Shown: one piece after another, positions 36,487-49,482 of the stretch
Layout of the letters: every line of letters starts with the position of its first letter
Position numbering within the stretch: the stretch's first letter is position 1
Assembly (NCBI GenBank): GCA_029948255.1
Contig: JALIZF010001775.1
Coordinates: 248,001 to 312,000, forward strand
Origin: Telmatactis stephensoni
Taxonomy: Eukaryota; Cnidaria; Anthozoa; Actiniaria; Isophelliidae
Length of the DNA stretch: 64,000 bases
Direction: 5' to 3'
Position numbers and translations under genes: made by a program
The notes under the pieces: model-generated
What the model was told of the DNA's origin: nothing
What the model saw: only the letters and a program-made list of their open reading frames with translations
Databases searched by the model: none

Positions 36487-39400
36487 TTATTCAGGTACTT
36501 TCTGAAGAATTGCTTCCAGTGCTACTTCCATATCAAACGTGGAAGAAGAATCACACAGGCAATTATAAATAATATCTACAAAGCTACTATATTTTTCCCC
36601 GATGTCTTCTGGGATTTGGGAAATGTCCGGCATCGTATTACGACTTGCCGAATCATAGATCTTGGAAACATCAGTGGTGTTGGCATAGGTCGGTCTTCTA
36701 TATTCACCAATGGCTAGCAGCCAACCCATGACACCAAGAGCATACACATCATGGCTGGCAGCCACTTGGAGTACGCTACTTGAAGTGTGCACAAGAGGTG
36801 GTGGGGCTGCACACACATGGAACGGAGCTAAGTCATCAGGGTAACAGATGCTGTCGTCACGAGGTTTTGCAATGTTTAACTGGGCCTGACACTTTTCATT
36901 CAACTAAAACCGAAAAAGTGCATTAATAATCTTTTAACATTATACTGAGTATACCCACTTTTTTGTATCACCCGTTTATCAAACAGGAGGCTTCTAAACT
37001 TACCATGACATTTGTAATTCTTGGATCGATAAACTGAAGGCCACTTTTCCTGCAGAATTTACAGGCGCTGACCATTTGCTTTAAGATGGTTAACCGGGTC
37101 TTGACACTGCATTTGGACAAGAGTGAGCCGTTCGTCAATGCTGTGTATAAGTCAGTATCCAGTCGTGGCTGCAACAGTGTCATTTCATTGTCAATCAGAA
37201 CCAATGCCGAAGGCCGCATAACGCTGGGGTGTACCTCATCAAGCCTAAATAAAAACATTTAACGTTCTTAGAATTATGATGATGATGATGATAAACTTTA
37301 TTATCCACAAAATCCCATCAGTTGACACTGGTTTCCATGGGAGACATGAAGAATGATAAATTTACAAAGTTATCAAAATTGAGTTTTCTCTTTTTCAATT
37401 CAGGAGTTATACTATTTACTGACCCCGGCACAATTTCATAACACTTTTCCGCCTACCTCTTTAGAGCATGTTGGATTGCTAAGTACATCTGCTTGGAAGT
37501 ATCTGGATGAAATTTCTTGGCCACAAGTTTCTTCCCACTCCAATCACCAGAGGAGAAGCAGACGTACACTGTACCCCTTTTACCTTTGCCAATTTGGCCT
37601 TCCAAATGAAATGGTGGATTCGTGAGGGATCCCTGAAGGGCATCATTGAGACACAGAACTTCTGCAAAAGGAGGGCTATACTCACTGATAGCTTGCTCTT
37701 GGCTCTTTGTTTGGCGACTAACTTTTTGACAAAGCATTTCAATGCATTTTAAATTTGTCACGAAAGTGTGGTGGCCATCGTGCAAGTTATCCAAGAGTGC
37801 TCCAATGATTCTGTCTGTAAGCTTGCTGCGATCAACATTGTCCAGGACATTCTTAGCAGTTTTTCTCTTCCATGCTTTGTCGACTGTTGTTCCTTTCACG
37901 ATAGATACTACATCTGCAATGAACGACTTAGGAGGATCCAGAGTTTTGTAAGTGAGGGTCATCAACGAGTAGTCTTTGACGACAGTCATGTTGATGAAGT
38001 CATTTACACCGAAAGTATTCGTCAGAACTTCAGCATGACGTAGCTGTTGTTTGACAAGCTTTCCAATTAGTCCGCCCTTTTTGGCTGCCTCTTCCAGCGA
38101 TCGATGAAGCCTATCCCTAACATTTGATGAGACTGTTTTTACCGTTTTCATAGCTGATTTTAAGGATATATTCAAGGCAGCCATAAGGACCATCTTTTGA
38201 ATTTGCCCTTTGTACTGATTGATTATCTCGTTTCTATAAACTACATCAGCTATAACGATTGGTGCAAACTCCATTTCCTCTGCTCCAAGTAAAATCTTTT
38301 CTTCTTCCTTGCTGATATCTTTGGTGATAATTGACTCAATCTTTTCGGTGTTGTCCATTATATACTGTCGCATGTTTTTAAAACAGGTCTCTTCTGCATA
38401 CCTGAGATTGGCAATTACTTTCTGGAATTCAAATATCTGGAGATGGACCAGAGGACGACTAACACACAGGTCGAAAATTCGCTGCTGGATTCCACCAAGA
38501 AGACTGGAAACTTTCTTCACATGGGATACTATGCTTTCAGAAGCAAATCTCAGGAAACACTGTTTCATCCTCTCAAAGGAAGAAATATGTTCCTTCATCA
38601 AATCTGATTTTCGGTTTCTTCTTGCCTTTCGTACTTCTCTTGTGGAAACGGCATGGAAAAAGTCACAGTTGTCGACTTCGCTCACCTCTTTTTCGATGAT
38701 GTGACTGCGGATGAGAGCAGAAAAAACGCGCATTTTTTTGTTGTGCATTATCTTCAATTGATTTTCTGGGTCCAGATAGCTTTCATCGTCATCATCGTCT
38801 CGGTCGAATTCAGCGGCTTTCTCGTCAACGTCGACTTTGTTACACACAAAGAATATGGGAATAGCTCCAATTTTCTGCTTTAAGTTGTAGAGGAATTCAC
38901 GATCCTGTAAAGAGATGACTGCGCGTCAGCAAGTTATACAACAATTCAAGCAATTAATGTTTCAATAATGGTAAACAATTTTCCCAAAATTCTAAGGAAT
39001 CAAACCACACCTATAGTTAGCCTAAGAAAGGTAAGGGGAGCATTTCTTGGTCAACAATACAAATGTGCTATCGAGTTTTCCATAGAGAATATATTATCAT
39101 CGATGAATTCACAAAGAATGCGCGCGTATGTGTATTGCTAGAGCAATCACTTGCTGTCAACATTTGTTTTCCAGTCGTTCGGCATTTAAGTAGGCGTGAG
39201 CATCAGGCCTTTCGGGAAGGGAAGGGGAGAGAAGGAAAAGAAGGGTTTTCCCTTTTCCTTTTCCGGCCCCATTTCCTCTTTTTCCTCCCTTAAGAAAGCC
39301 TAATGCTCAGTCTACATTTAAGTACATCAGCTATAGATAGTTGACCTACACTGCTTACCTGAGTTCTTAATGAAGAATTTCCATCAATCACGTAAATCAA

Positions 39401-40021
39401 GACTTGTAAAATACCATGAACACACTCGTGGACAAGGGAATCTAGTACTTTATTTTCACTCATTCCAGGTGCATCGACAAACTCAAGATGTCCACCTTGC
39501 AGAAGGGGATTTTTTAGCCCTACCTCGACAATGCAGTGCGTCCACTGTTTGTCAGCGCGCTTGCTGTCGTCCTCCAAAACAATTTCTGCTTTAGGGACAG
39601 TCTTCTTAAAATCGGTTGTCTTGTATTCACCTGTTGCCTCTCGAACTGCAAGGAAGTTCTTCTCACTGTAGCGAATGCGGACAATTCTAGATGTGCAAGG
39701 TGTCTCCGAGGTTGGCAAATACGATGAACCCAACAGCTCATTGATCAACGAACTTTTTCCAGAGTTTGTTTGTCCAACTACTAAGACGGAGGCTCGCTTA
39801 GTGAAAAATTCTTCGAGCTGAGCTTTTTCTTCACTCGTAAAAAACACTGACCCAGGTTCTGTCTGGCTGTAGTCATTTTCAAAGACACTTTCAATCTGGG
39901 ACATTAAACATTTTGACTTTGTGTAGCAGTTTTTAAAGAATTCAATACGGTCGGTGAGTTGACGAAACTCTTCCTCGAATGTCTTCACTTTTGGCGACCT
40001 GGCTTCCGGATTGATATTCAT
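36487..40021 (-). CDS. GTPase-pseudokinase gene C (diverged paralogue)
   Basis: Exons 40021-39359, 38904-37457, 37244-37004 and 36903-36487 stay in phase and give 922 residues from a clear ATG (MNINPEARS). The G domain has GQTNSGKSS, PCTSR, VDAPGMSEN and CNKVD, then an acidic DRDDDDES stretch and FHAVSTREV. A long helical middle follows. The kinase domain keeps a glycine loop (GKGKRGTVY) and VAKKF lysine. The catalytic loop is degenerate (FIDPRITN for HRDLKxxN), and DFG is replaced in AQLNIAKP. It is therefore a predicted pseudokinase that has lost different motifs from A and B. It is divergent (head-to-head) with gene D, and intron positions match A and B. Confidence 0.8.
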
Positions 40022-41019
40022 TTTATGACATCAAGTTGAAGATCAGAGCTAGATTGCTCGAAGCTGCAAAATGGATGATACTAAATAAGAACGATTAAAG
40101 ACCAATGTACAACCAAACAACCACAAAACGAATCACGTCTGGCTCGAATTAACTAAAGATGAGAGTCACTGAATTCAGTAACAAGATGGCGGATATATAG
40201 AGTATCGAGATCATGTCAGTGGTCTGCATGTAGTATTGTTTGAGGGTTAGTTAGCAAACCTGTAGGACAGACGCATGAGGCTCGTCAGATTACGGGAAAA
40301 AATGATGAATAAGGAGAGACGAAATGCATTTAATTTCCTACTTACACGCCGCCTTCCTCATGCACGCTATACCACAGAACGAATTGTGTAGGCTCTTTGA
40401 CGAGTGATTATTTCAATAAGAAAACTCAAAGTTTTACTCACTTCTTACTGTCTTGTCGAAGAAGAATTGATCTATAGGTTTCCTTTGGGTTTACGGACTC
40501 AGAAAGAAAAGATAATATGGAGTGAAAGCTTGATTCCTCGAAAAGCTTGAATCAGTTTCGTAGAAGTCGTCACGAGACCCATGGAAAAATCAGGAACTGG
40601 ATCATGGACTACAAAGTCACACAACGGGCTAAGCAATAATGCATTCTTACTCCTTGATCTGTTGACCTAAAACGTCTAACTGTACACTGAAAAACGTGTT
40701 GCAGGTTTTACATATTTGCAGCTCTTAAATATCTTTATTCGCATCGAGAAAAGAAAGGAATTGAATCAACGATGGAATAATTGTGTTACTTCTGTTACGC
40801 GTTACTGGTAAACAGCGGGTGATAAGACTTCCGTCTATTCGTGGAAACAGGGAATTTTCCCGAAATCGGATCTATTGTCACATACATTGTTTCCACAACA
40901 TAGCAACGCATTAATTTCCGATCCGTACTTCAAGACAATATTTCGATTCCACATACGTGAGGTTCGTACTTCTGTGGAAAGGCAAGGTAGAGCTTCAAAA
41001 AAATTAATGCAACTTTAAC
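40022..41019. other. Shared intergenic region of divergent genes C and D
   Basis: One kilobase between two opposed starts, probably a two-way promoter region. The D-proximal part holds a block (40797-40868) conserved upstream of gene E. Confidence 0.6.
40797..40868. promoter_or_regulatory. Conserved upstream block with kB-like palindrome (gene D)
   Basis: About 72 bases match 51227-51298 upstream of gene E at all but a few positions, whereas the DNA just after the block differs. It contains GGGAATTTTCCC at 40850-40861, a palindrome close to the kB consensus, about 160 bases before the gene D start. Confidence 0.5.
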
Positions 41020-43856
41020 ATGGATTTGCAATTGCAAGCCACATTTGAGGAATTTAAACGAAGCAAAAATTCTCTCAGACAAATCCACAACGATACCTTA
41101 GACTGCTTCAAGAAGATCGAGGAGGCTCTTCGATCACAGAAACATGGCCAGGAACTGGCACACGAGATTGCCACAAAGATGACCATGGAAAAGCAAGCTT
41201 GTCTTGGTGAAAGCATGGTTTTTGTACAAGTTGATGATCTTGCATCAACCGCGACGACAACAACCACTGCAGCTCTGGCTGACATACTTTATACCAAAGA
41301 TGAACAGGAAGATGTGAGCGCGTTGTTCTCAGAAAGTCCTGCACTCATCGTAGTGGGCCAAACCAACAGCGGCAAGAGCTCCATAATTAATGAAATCTTA
41401 GGCCGCAAAATAGTTTCTACATCTGATCAACCGTGCACATCACGGATCGTGAAGTTGACCTATTCCTCCAAGAACTACGTACATCTTGTGCGCAACGACA
41501 GGACTGTGATAGAGCGCCGCGAGCCAAAAGATATGAAAATCCCACGTGAGATGATTGATCTTAAAGAGGGCGATCGCGAAAATACTGATCGTGTGACAGC
41601 TATAATTGAAGCAGGTTTCGATATCGATTTCCTGAAATCAGGTGTGGACATCATAGATTCTCCAGGCCGCGACGAGAATAAAGTATTGGACGAATTGGTC
41701 AAAGAGCAACTTCAAAATACTCTGCCGTTCATAGTGTATGTAATTGATGGCAAAAACCTGTTTACGAAGCTTGTAAGTGTCATAATTTATGTCAAAAAGT
41801 CGATCGAAATGCTCAAATATAGTATATATGCCGGGGGGAGCGGGGGGGGGGGGGGGGGACTCCGATCTGAAAAGGCGGAGATGCTCGTCGTACCTTTTAG
41901 GTGTCAAAATCAGTAATCTAGTAGCTTTTAGGATGTCTCAGACTTTAGTGGGCTACCCGAGACTTAGCTGGTACCTTTTATTGTTTTTCAGTTAATATGA
42001 TACCTTAACTAGATAAGCATTACTGGGACGATTTTAATGATCTGACTACTGTCACTCGAGCAGATCGATAAAGGAGTTTATATTTTTTGGATTCCTCAAT
42101 TTTTGTTTTTAAATTTGTACCAATCAACTGTTGCCAATCCCACCAGGATAAGACCTTTTAGGGATCCCCCAGGTATATATGTCATTCACGAGCGGATGGC
42201 CTGCAAGTTTTAAAATTAAAAACACTGCATGGATGTCAGAAAATCCCATATCTAATTCCTTTGCTTTAAAATCTCATAATCTATTTCTTCTCTCTTCTTT
42301 TCAGGACAGAGATTTTTTGGAAGAAATTAATAAAAAGCACGAATATCTGGATATCTTTTTTGTTGTCAGTAAGATTGAGCCACAAGCGCAAGATTCTTCT
42401 GACGAAGAAGATGAAGACGAGGAAGAAGACGAAGGATTGCATGAAAGAGTTCAAGACAATAAGAAGCGTCGTGTCTTTGAACAACTCGTGAAGAATGGTT
42501 TCTTATCTCCTGATGAAAAATCCATGCATGACCACGAGTATTTCCATGGATTGTCTGCCTGGAAGCTGAATGATTATCGACGTAAGAAGAGACGGAACCC
42601 AGACTGGAATGACCCTGACGATACGTACAAAGAATACATAGAAGCATTTGAACGGTTCCAGTCGTGTCTCAAGACGTTCTCTGACTCGAGTCTCAAGGCA
42701 TGCGTGAAAAGATCATGTCAAACACTGATCTCAGTTCTCTCAAGATGCCTTTATTTCTTTATTGAAAAAGCCAACTCCCTAAAGCAAACTCGAGAGGCTA
42801 ACATTTCAATGCTGAAGAAAATCCAGGAAGAAGAAGAGAGACTGCATAACGACAATGTTAGAAAAGCTGAACGGCACAGGCGTACTATGACCGTGGACAT
42901 GGTTAAGGGTATCGAATGTCTTAAGGAACACGTCGCTAAAGAAGCAGAAGATTTCAAGTACAGCGAAGAATTTGTTATCCGCCAACAGGATGGGTTTGTG
43001 AAGGGAAGTGAGGCTGTTAATGAATGTCGCAGGCAAATCCAGCAAATGGTCTTCAACAATCTGAATACGCGTATGAAGCAGAGTTTGAGAAAACTCTTGG
43101 AAAGTCGAGACATTGCTCTTAAAGATCTTGAAAAAAGTGTCAGAGAAATTGAAAAAGAGGTTGCTTCCAAGGAAAACCTTAAATTTACTGATGTATGGCA
43201 CTCCAACCTAGTCTGGTGCTATGAAGTAAATCCTGAACTAAAAACCCTTGGTTGGTTCAAACGAATGGTGCAAGGTTTCCAAAGGACAGTTAAAAGGTTC
43301 TTCCGTAACCCTCTTGCAACTATGATGGGAAAAGTCAAAGTCGGTAATCCCGAATGGAAAAGAACTGTTGCTGTCGATACGCTGCAAGCAATCCCAATTG
43401 AAGATGTTGCTAATGAATTGGTCACAGATTTGAAAAATCATTTTGAGTATTGCCACGGACAATTTACCAAGCATCTCGACAGCATCTTACATGTGTTAAA
43501 ACGAGAAGGAACACTAAAAGACGATCAAAGAAAAGGTAGATCTCTTCGTCTTTTTCTTTTCTTTTCTTTTCTTTTCTTTTCTTTTCTTTTCTTTTCTTTT
43601 CTTTTCTTTTCTTTTCTTTTCTTTTCTTTTCTTTTCTTTTCTTTTCTTTTCTTTTCTTTTCTTTTCTTTTCTTTTCTTTTCTTTTCTTTTCTTTTCTTTT
43701 CTTTTCTTTTCTTTTCTTTTCTTTTCTTTTCTTTTCTTTTCTTTTCTTTTCTTTTCTTTTCTTTTCTTTTCTTTTCTTTTCTTTTCTTTTCTTTTCTTTT
43801 CTTTTCTTTTCTTTTCTTTTCTTTTCTTTTCTTTTCTTTTCTTTTCTTTTCTTTTC

Positions 43857-43919
<63 letters not shown>

Positions 43920-46309
43920 CTTTTCTTTTCTTTTCTTTTCTTTTCTTTTCTTTTCTTTTCTTTTCTTTTCTTTTCTTTTCTTTTCTTTTCTTTTCTTTTC
44001 TTTTCTTTTCTTTTCTTTTCTTTTCTTTTCTTTTCTTTTCTTTTCTTTTCTTTTCTTTTCTTTTCTTTTCTTTTCTTTTTTTGTTTGTTTGTTTTGTTTT
44101 GTTCCATATAACCTTCTTGGAACTGAGTAATATCTTCGTTAATTATGCCATTAAATTGTGCACAAATTAAAGAAAAATATATTCTCTGCAAATGTAAAGT
44201 TACGAATGAGCCAATTTTGAAACTCACCAGTTATCACATGATTTTCAGCGATACTTGAATTCGCCCCAGATGTGGCCTACCTTGAAATGCTTTGTCATTA
44301 TATTAATGATAATACCAAATTCGGAAGACCCCAACAAGGAGAAAAAATCGGAGCTGGTGGACAGGCGGAAGTTTTTGCTTGCACAAATATTTCAACCCCC
44401 GAAGGAAAGCCGTGCGTTGTGAAGGTCGTCCAAGTATCGAGCCAAGATCTTCTTAAAGATCTGACACTTGAGTTGCATACCACACGGTACGTTCACTTGC
44501 ACAAGTCGAAACCATGAGTATTCTTTTTGAATAGCCATACTTCCTTGCAAGTTGGTCACCATTTTCATCTGTTGTCAAACAAACCAAGTTTGCTGGTAAA
44601 CAAGAGCTCTTTAGTCGTTATTCTTTACTGTGGACGGCACACACACGCACATACACCCTCGTTTCTACAAAACCGCGATTGGTAGTCAAAAATAACATAG
44701 AACTGTAGAGGGAAGGAAAGTGATCGTGCCATTCGTACGACACTGAGATCGCTTCGCTGATCTTGGAGGTCAGTTCTTTCAGTTTATAAATATCACTGAC
44801 TTTTAAGTACTGAATTTATTGCTGTTAGGCATACCTCAGTGATTCGAATATCAAACTGTTCTTCTTCCAACAAGCGTCCCCTCTACTGGGTGTTATTGTT
44901 ATTTTTTTACATAAAGCGCCTCTCTCGAATAAGTGCCCCTCCATCTCTCTAATGTCACTAATAGTACTCCCCTTGAATAAAAAGGCCTACGTGAATACAA
45001 AATCATCGGTACCTCTTCAGAACGTACCGGTACGTGCATGTTATATGTGATTCTGTTTCTGATCTATGTTTCGAATCGATCCTTGAAAGTGAAATAAATG
45101 TTCGAATCTTTACCATATATTGATTTCCTATCAAACACTTTACTGTCTTAGATCCCTAAAGCATCCCAATATCCTCCCTATCGTCTGTACATCGATTGAA
45201 CATGACAAAGGAATCAGAGTATTGATTGTGAGTGAACGTATGAAGTCAGATCTTCAAGATGCACTGAAAACCATTCCATCGCTACGGAAACGCCTTATGA
45301 TTTTGCTGGACGTGGCGCTGGCCTTGCAGTACCTTCACGAAAGAGAACTGATGCATCGGGACGTCAAGCTACAAAATGTTTTGGTACGAAACTTTTTGAA
45401 AATATCTTTTTACAATAAGTAAAATGTCGCAATCTGATAGGTTAAAACTCATTGTCCATATATATGAGTTCAAACAACGGTGTTGAAGTGTTTTATTGCG
45501 CGCGCTCGTTCGGTTTTCAACTTTTTTCAACAACTTTTTATACTGACCCAGTTAGAACGATTAAAACTGAACTGATCATTTAATAAAACAGAATTTTTGT
45601 GAAAACAAATCGCAAGCAGTTTTTCATTGTCTGTACTCTTATTGACCATTTTTGCAAACAAAAGGATATTTGAGGTTATATAATAGTTAGTATATTACGT
45701 GTGCTCTGATTGGTTGAGAACTGTGTGATTATAGAATACACGCATAGATGACGTCATTGAATGTTTTGATGGAATTCGTCTCGTGGCGTATTTTTCCTCA
45801 CCACATTTTGACGTTATCTGTGCATCTTTTAGAGTACAGACGCAGAAAAAAAGAAAAATGGAATCTATGTGTTAAATAATGAGCTTCAATGCTTCTTCAT
45901 TACACAGGTGGATGAGAACAACCGTGGCTACCTCACCGACTTTGGCCTTTGCAAACCAGTAGGGCTTGCATCCGACTCAATTGTTGGCACGCCCGTCGCC
46001 ATGGCTCCTGAAATGATAGAGTCGAGTTACGACAAGTCCGTTGATGTGTATGCTTTTGGGATCTTGATGTGGAGGGTATGCGAAGGCCAAGGAAATCAGC
46101 CCAAAAATATAATCCTATTTCCAATTCCACATATCATGCTAATACTTAATGCAGCGGAAAAAAGGAAGCCGGAAAGAATTGATAGTTTCCGTCCCTCTTG
46201 TTGGGCACTGATGGAAAAATGCTGGGAAACCAATCCCGAAAAACGTCCATCTTTTGATGAGATTGTACATGACTTAAAGCGAATTCTAGCTGACAAATCT
46301 ATCCATTAG
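41020..46309 (+). CDS. GTPase-kinase gene D (DSTYK-like, kinase motifs intact)
   Basis: Exons 41020-41772, 42305-43535, 44249-44486, 45152-45383 and 45908-46309 stay in phase and give 951 residues. The G domain has G1 GQTNSGKSS (113-121), G2 PCTSR (T140) and G3 DSPGRDEN (213-216). The G4 position reads SKIE instead of N/TKxD, followed by a strongly acidic stretch and FHGLSAWK. A coiled-coil-like middle (EEEERLHNDNVRKAERHRR) follows. The kinase domain is complete: GAGGQAEV loop, VVKVV lysine, MHRDVKLQN, LTDFGLCKP, APEM and DVYAFGILMW. It should be active, probably as a Ser/Thr or dual-specificity kinase. The kinase has one more intron than the minus-strand paralogues. Intron 2 holds a 0.5-kb (CTTTT)n run. 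Confidence 0.88.
43545..44090. repeat. (CTTTT)n microsatellite, about 540 bases
   Basis: Very long pentanucleotide run with two T-rich interruptions near 43880-43920, inside intron 2 of gene D. The long FLFFS open frame through it is an artefact. The length in the assembly may be unreliable. Confidence 0.95.
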
Positions 46310-46888
46310 TTGAACCTTGTCCTTCTCCTCACGTTTTGAGACCAACAACAGTTTCATTATTATACACTAATTTTGTCTCTGCGAAGTAGACTACTATTAC
46401 AAGCACAGGGTACTGAAGAAAGAACACAAAGCTTTTGAAAATGAGTAAAAAAACGGAAACGGTCTCCATAGATGTATATGTTGTTAATAGAATGAAATAC
46501 ATTATTCATCGTGATGTATATGTTATTGTAATGAAAATTATCCTAGTTATAGTGCATAATGTCCGGTAATGTTTTTTTCCATTCATGCACTGGTCTAGAA
46601 ATTTCTCGTAATCACAGAAATATCCGTCGGCGACTTTCTGTTCGTTCTTAGAATATATTGGATACTCTTTAATAATTGTTTTGTGCTAAATTGTGTTCTT
46701 TTAGACTATTTAGTTGATAGCTAAATACTATTACGAACTAAATAGCAATAATTTCATAGATCTACAAAGTTAATAAATTTTAGGCTACTACATTCATTAG
46801 ATAAAGGTGATGAAAGAAAAGAAAAAAGTGAAGTATCTTATTGCTTGAGAGTCAGAAAAAATCTCTGCCAGTTACCAAGCACACTGAG
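46310..46888. other. 3' flank of gene D
   Basis: AT-rich sequence with the 3' UTR of gene D. Part may belong to the Penelope-like element, whose 5' boundary is not clear. Confidence 0.5.
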
Positions 46889-46936
46889 AGCAACTGAAGA
46901 AGGATACGTCATTACTTATCCGAAACCGGTATTGCT
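46889..46936 (+). ncRNA. Type I hammerhead ribozyme (candidate) in Penelope-like element
   Basis: Stem I is AGCAA (46889-46893) with TTGCT (46932-46936), five pairs. The core is CTGAAGA (46894-46900). Stem II is GGATA (46902-46906) with TATCC (46917-46921), five pairs around a 10-base loop. GAA follows at 46922-46924. A minimal stem III is ACCGGT (46925-46930), with the cleavage-site A at 46931. Every conserved core element is present in the right order. The one deviation is an unpaired A (46901) between the core and stem II. Short-stem-III hammerheads are known from Penelope-like retroelements, and this one lies 30 bases upstream of the element's ORF. Confidence 0.75.
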
Positions 46937-46965
46937 AATTGCTTAAAACAGTTCTCTTCAGAACT

Positions 46966-49370
46966 ATGAACACTGACGACACGGTTGCCATGCTCCTCGA
47001 AATGACGGACAGCCAGCCAACACTACTGTCTCCACTCAAGAGAGATCTAGAGAGCAGCGATGACGAGATTCCGTCCCATCAACCAGCTCCCAAGCGCCAG
47101 AAAACCGCAGAGAGCTCCAACCACACAAGGAACCGTATCGCAAGCCTCGAATCAAGAGTCGCCAAAAGTAAAAAGTCCACGTTGGTTCTCAACAAATTTA
47201 TCAGCGAAAGTAGCTGTCCAGTTGGTCTACAGTACCGGCCAAAGCCCCACATCAGACCAGACTCTACGTTCACTGCTGAAGTCCGCCACATTTGCGAAGT
47301 TGCTGAACAAAATCTACTGAAACTCATGGTCAAACAACACCAGAAAAACATCAACGCAGACAACGAAGCCATAGCATCGTTGAAAACATCGTTGAACAAC
47401 GACCCAGACCAAAAGAAGAGATTAATAGCAGCAACGAACAATGCAATACATAGGACAAAAAAGAGACAATTTGCTAAGAAATCTGAGAAAAACGAAATTA
47501 ATGACTTAAGAAATAAAGTCAAAGAACTAGAGACAATCATTAACAACTGTAAAGCTTTTTCCCAAAGTGAAAATAAAAATCGAGTTGTAAACTATTCAAA
47601 TGTCTCGTTTAATGACTCTCAGCGCGTAAGAACTACGCAAACGCAATCTCGCTCTAAAAGGCGTTATATTATGAACAAATATCGTATAGCAAAAACTAGG
47701 GCTCATAATGAGAGATTTATTAAGAATCTTTCAGGCAAAGTCCTTACGAACAGCGAAGCCGCTCTGCTATCTAAAGGCCTTAAGTTCATACCAACTCCTC
47801 CAAAGCCAGCTTCTAATGTGCCTCTCATTAGAGATTTCAATAAATTTGCTCGTCAGATGCGTTTAAAATATATTTTCGCAGACTCGAAAAAAACTAAGCC
47901 GCATCCGTTCCACGTTAAGTCAAAGTGGCAGCCATCACCTCAACCCTCGGTGGCACTTGAGACATATCTGGAACTTACTAAGACTGAATTGTCCGAAATT
48001 GTTCATCATAAACAACAGGACAATCTCAATCCTAACGAAAGGCGAGCCCTAAAAGAACTCTCTCATAATAAAGAGATTAACCTCAAAAAAGCTGACAAAG
48101 GAACCACTACTGTCATATTTAATACGATCGATAAAGTTAACGAAGGTTTGGCACTTGTCTCCGAGGAGAAAAACTATAAACCTCTCCCAGAACCGATCGT
48201 ATGCGAAACGACCGCTAAAGTAAAAAGAGTTGTTAATCGACTTTTCTCTAGTGGTCATATCGACAAAATGACACATAAGTGGCTTAACAGTACCAAAACG
48301 CCGCCAAGAATACCAGAATTTTACACGCTAACTAAGATACACAAAAAATTACCAGTTGGCAGACCTATAGTATCTGGTAGCAGTGGTCCTACGGAACGAA
48401 TTTCTTGTTTTGTAGACACACTTTTACAACCGATTGCGAAAATACAAGAGTCTTACATTAAAGACACCACAGACTTTATTAATTTCGTCGAAAGAACTCC
48501 CGTACCAGACACAGCTATACTTGCCACTCTAGATGTCTGCTCGTTGTACACTAATATACCTCAAAACGAAGGTATCAGTGTTATTTGTCAACATTACGAA
48601 GAGTTTTACAGCAACAACCTGCCGATACCGACTTCAGATCTGGAGGAACTTATGCGGCTTATTCTAAGTGAAAACTCTTTTAAATTCAATGGCAAACACT
48701 ATTTGCAGACACACGGTATAGCAATGGGCACTAAAATGGCCGTAGCTTTTTTCTATCATTTTCATGGCACACATAGAAAAACAGCTACTAAGAGCTAGCC
48801 CGTTAAAACCTTTGATCTGGAGACGTTTTATTGATGACGTCTTTACAGTATGGACTATTTCTGAGGCTGAAATCAACAAATTTGTTGATTATGCAAACTC
48901 TTTCCATACAACAATAAAATTCACTTAGTGAACTGTCATCAGAGGGAGTTAATTTTCTTGATACTCGAGTATATTATAAAGGCACACATTTCAGCGATCC
49001 TAAAATACTTGATGTTCAAACACATTTTAAACCAACAGAGACATTGCAGTACACTCATTTCTCCTCAGCTTCCAATGTTAAAAAAAAAAGGGTTTTATTA
49101 AAGGAGAAGCATTATGTCTTCTTAGAACTAATTCTGATAGAGAAACCTTTGAAGCCCACATAACAGTTTCTCAATCACGGCTTTTAGAAAGAGACTGTCT
49201 CTAACACTCTATCCACTGTTAATTTTGAAGCTAGACAATCAGCATTCGAAAATAGAACCAGAACATATGAAAGCATTTTCTCTTCTTGTCACTACCCAGC
49301 CACACCTAACGTAACGAAAATTCTCATAAAACACTGGCATCTGCTATCTCAAACTGAGAACCTCTAAATT
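46966..49370 (+). pseudogene. Penelope-like reverse transcriptase, frameshifted
   Basis: Starts at MNTDDTVAML; the first frame runs to 48798 (about 610 residues). A basic N-terminal region of about 300 residues is followed by the RT with LTKIHKKLPVGRPIVSG, LDVCSLYTNIP and HGIAMGTKMA, all typical of Penelope-like RT. A one-base frameshift at about 48750 (run of T) moves the catalytic FIDD and W-x-x-FIDDVF region into another frame, at about 48750-48930. Further shifts occur downstream near 49080 (A run) and 49190. It is therefore not expected to make a functional enzyme. Confidence 0.8.
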
Positions 49371-49482
49371 AAAGTATTTAATATTCAGATTGTCCAACAG
49401 TGTCTTACAGGAAGGACAAATGCACATTTGAAAACGTTGAAACTTGCGCGCTATAAATAAATATTATTATTATTATTATTAC

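Larger units (their letters stand above)
46889..49482 (+). mobile_element. Penelope-like retroelement, decayed
   Basis: Hammerhead at the 5' side, then an RT ORF with Penelope-family motifs, a frameshift, and degenerate 3' coding sequence to about 49370. It ends in an (ATT)n tract at about 49455-49482. No GIY-YIG endonuclease domain could be recognised after the RT. It lies between genes D and E. The 5' limit is a guess. Confidence 0.75.

Noticed and set aside
42179..44227. 663-residue open frame ending in FLFFS repeats and its KKRKE counterpart
   Set aside because: The frame reads through intron sequence before 42305 and after 43535 and through the (CTTTT)n run. Only 42305-43535 is exon of gene D.
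47079..47546. 155-codon open frame opposite the Penelope-like ORF
   Set aside because: Antisense shadow of the element's N-terminal region without any recognisable motif.
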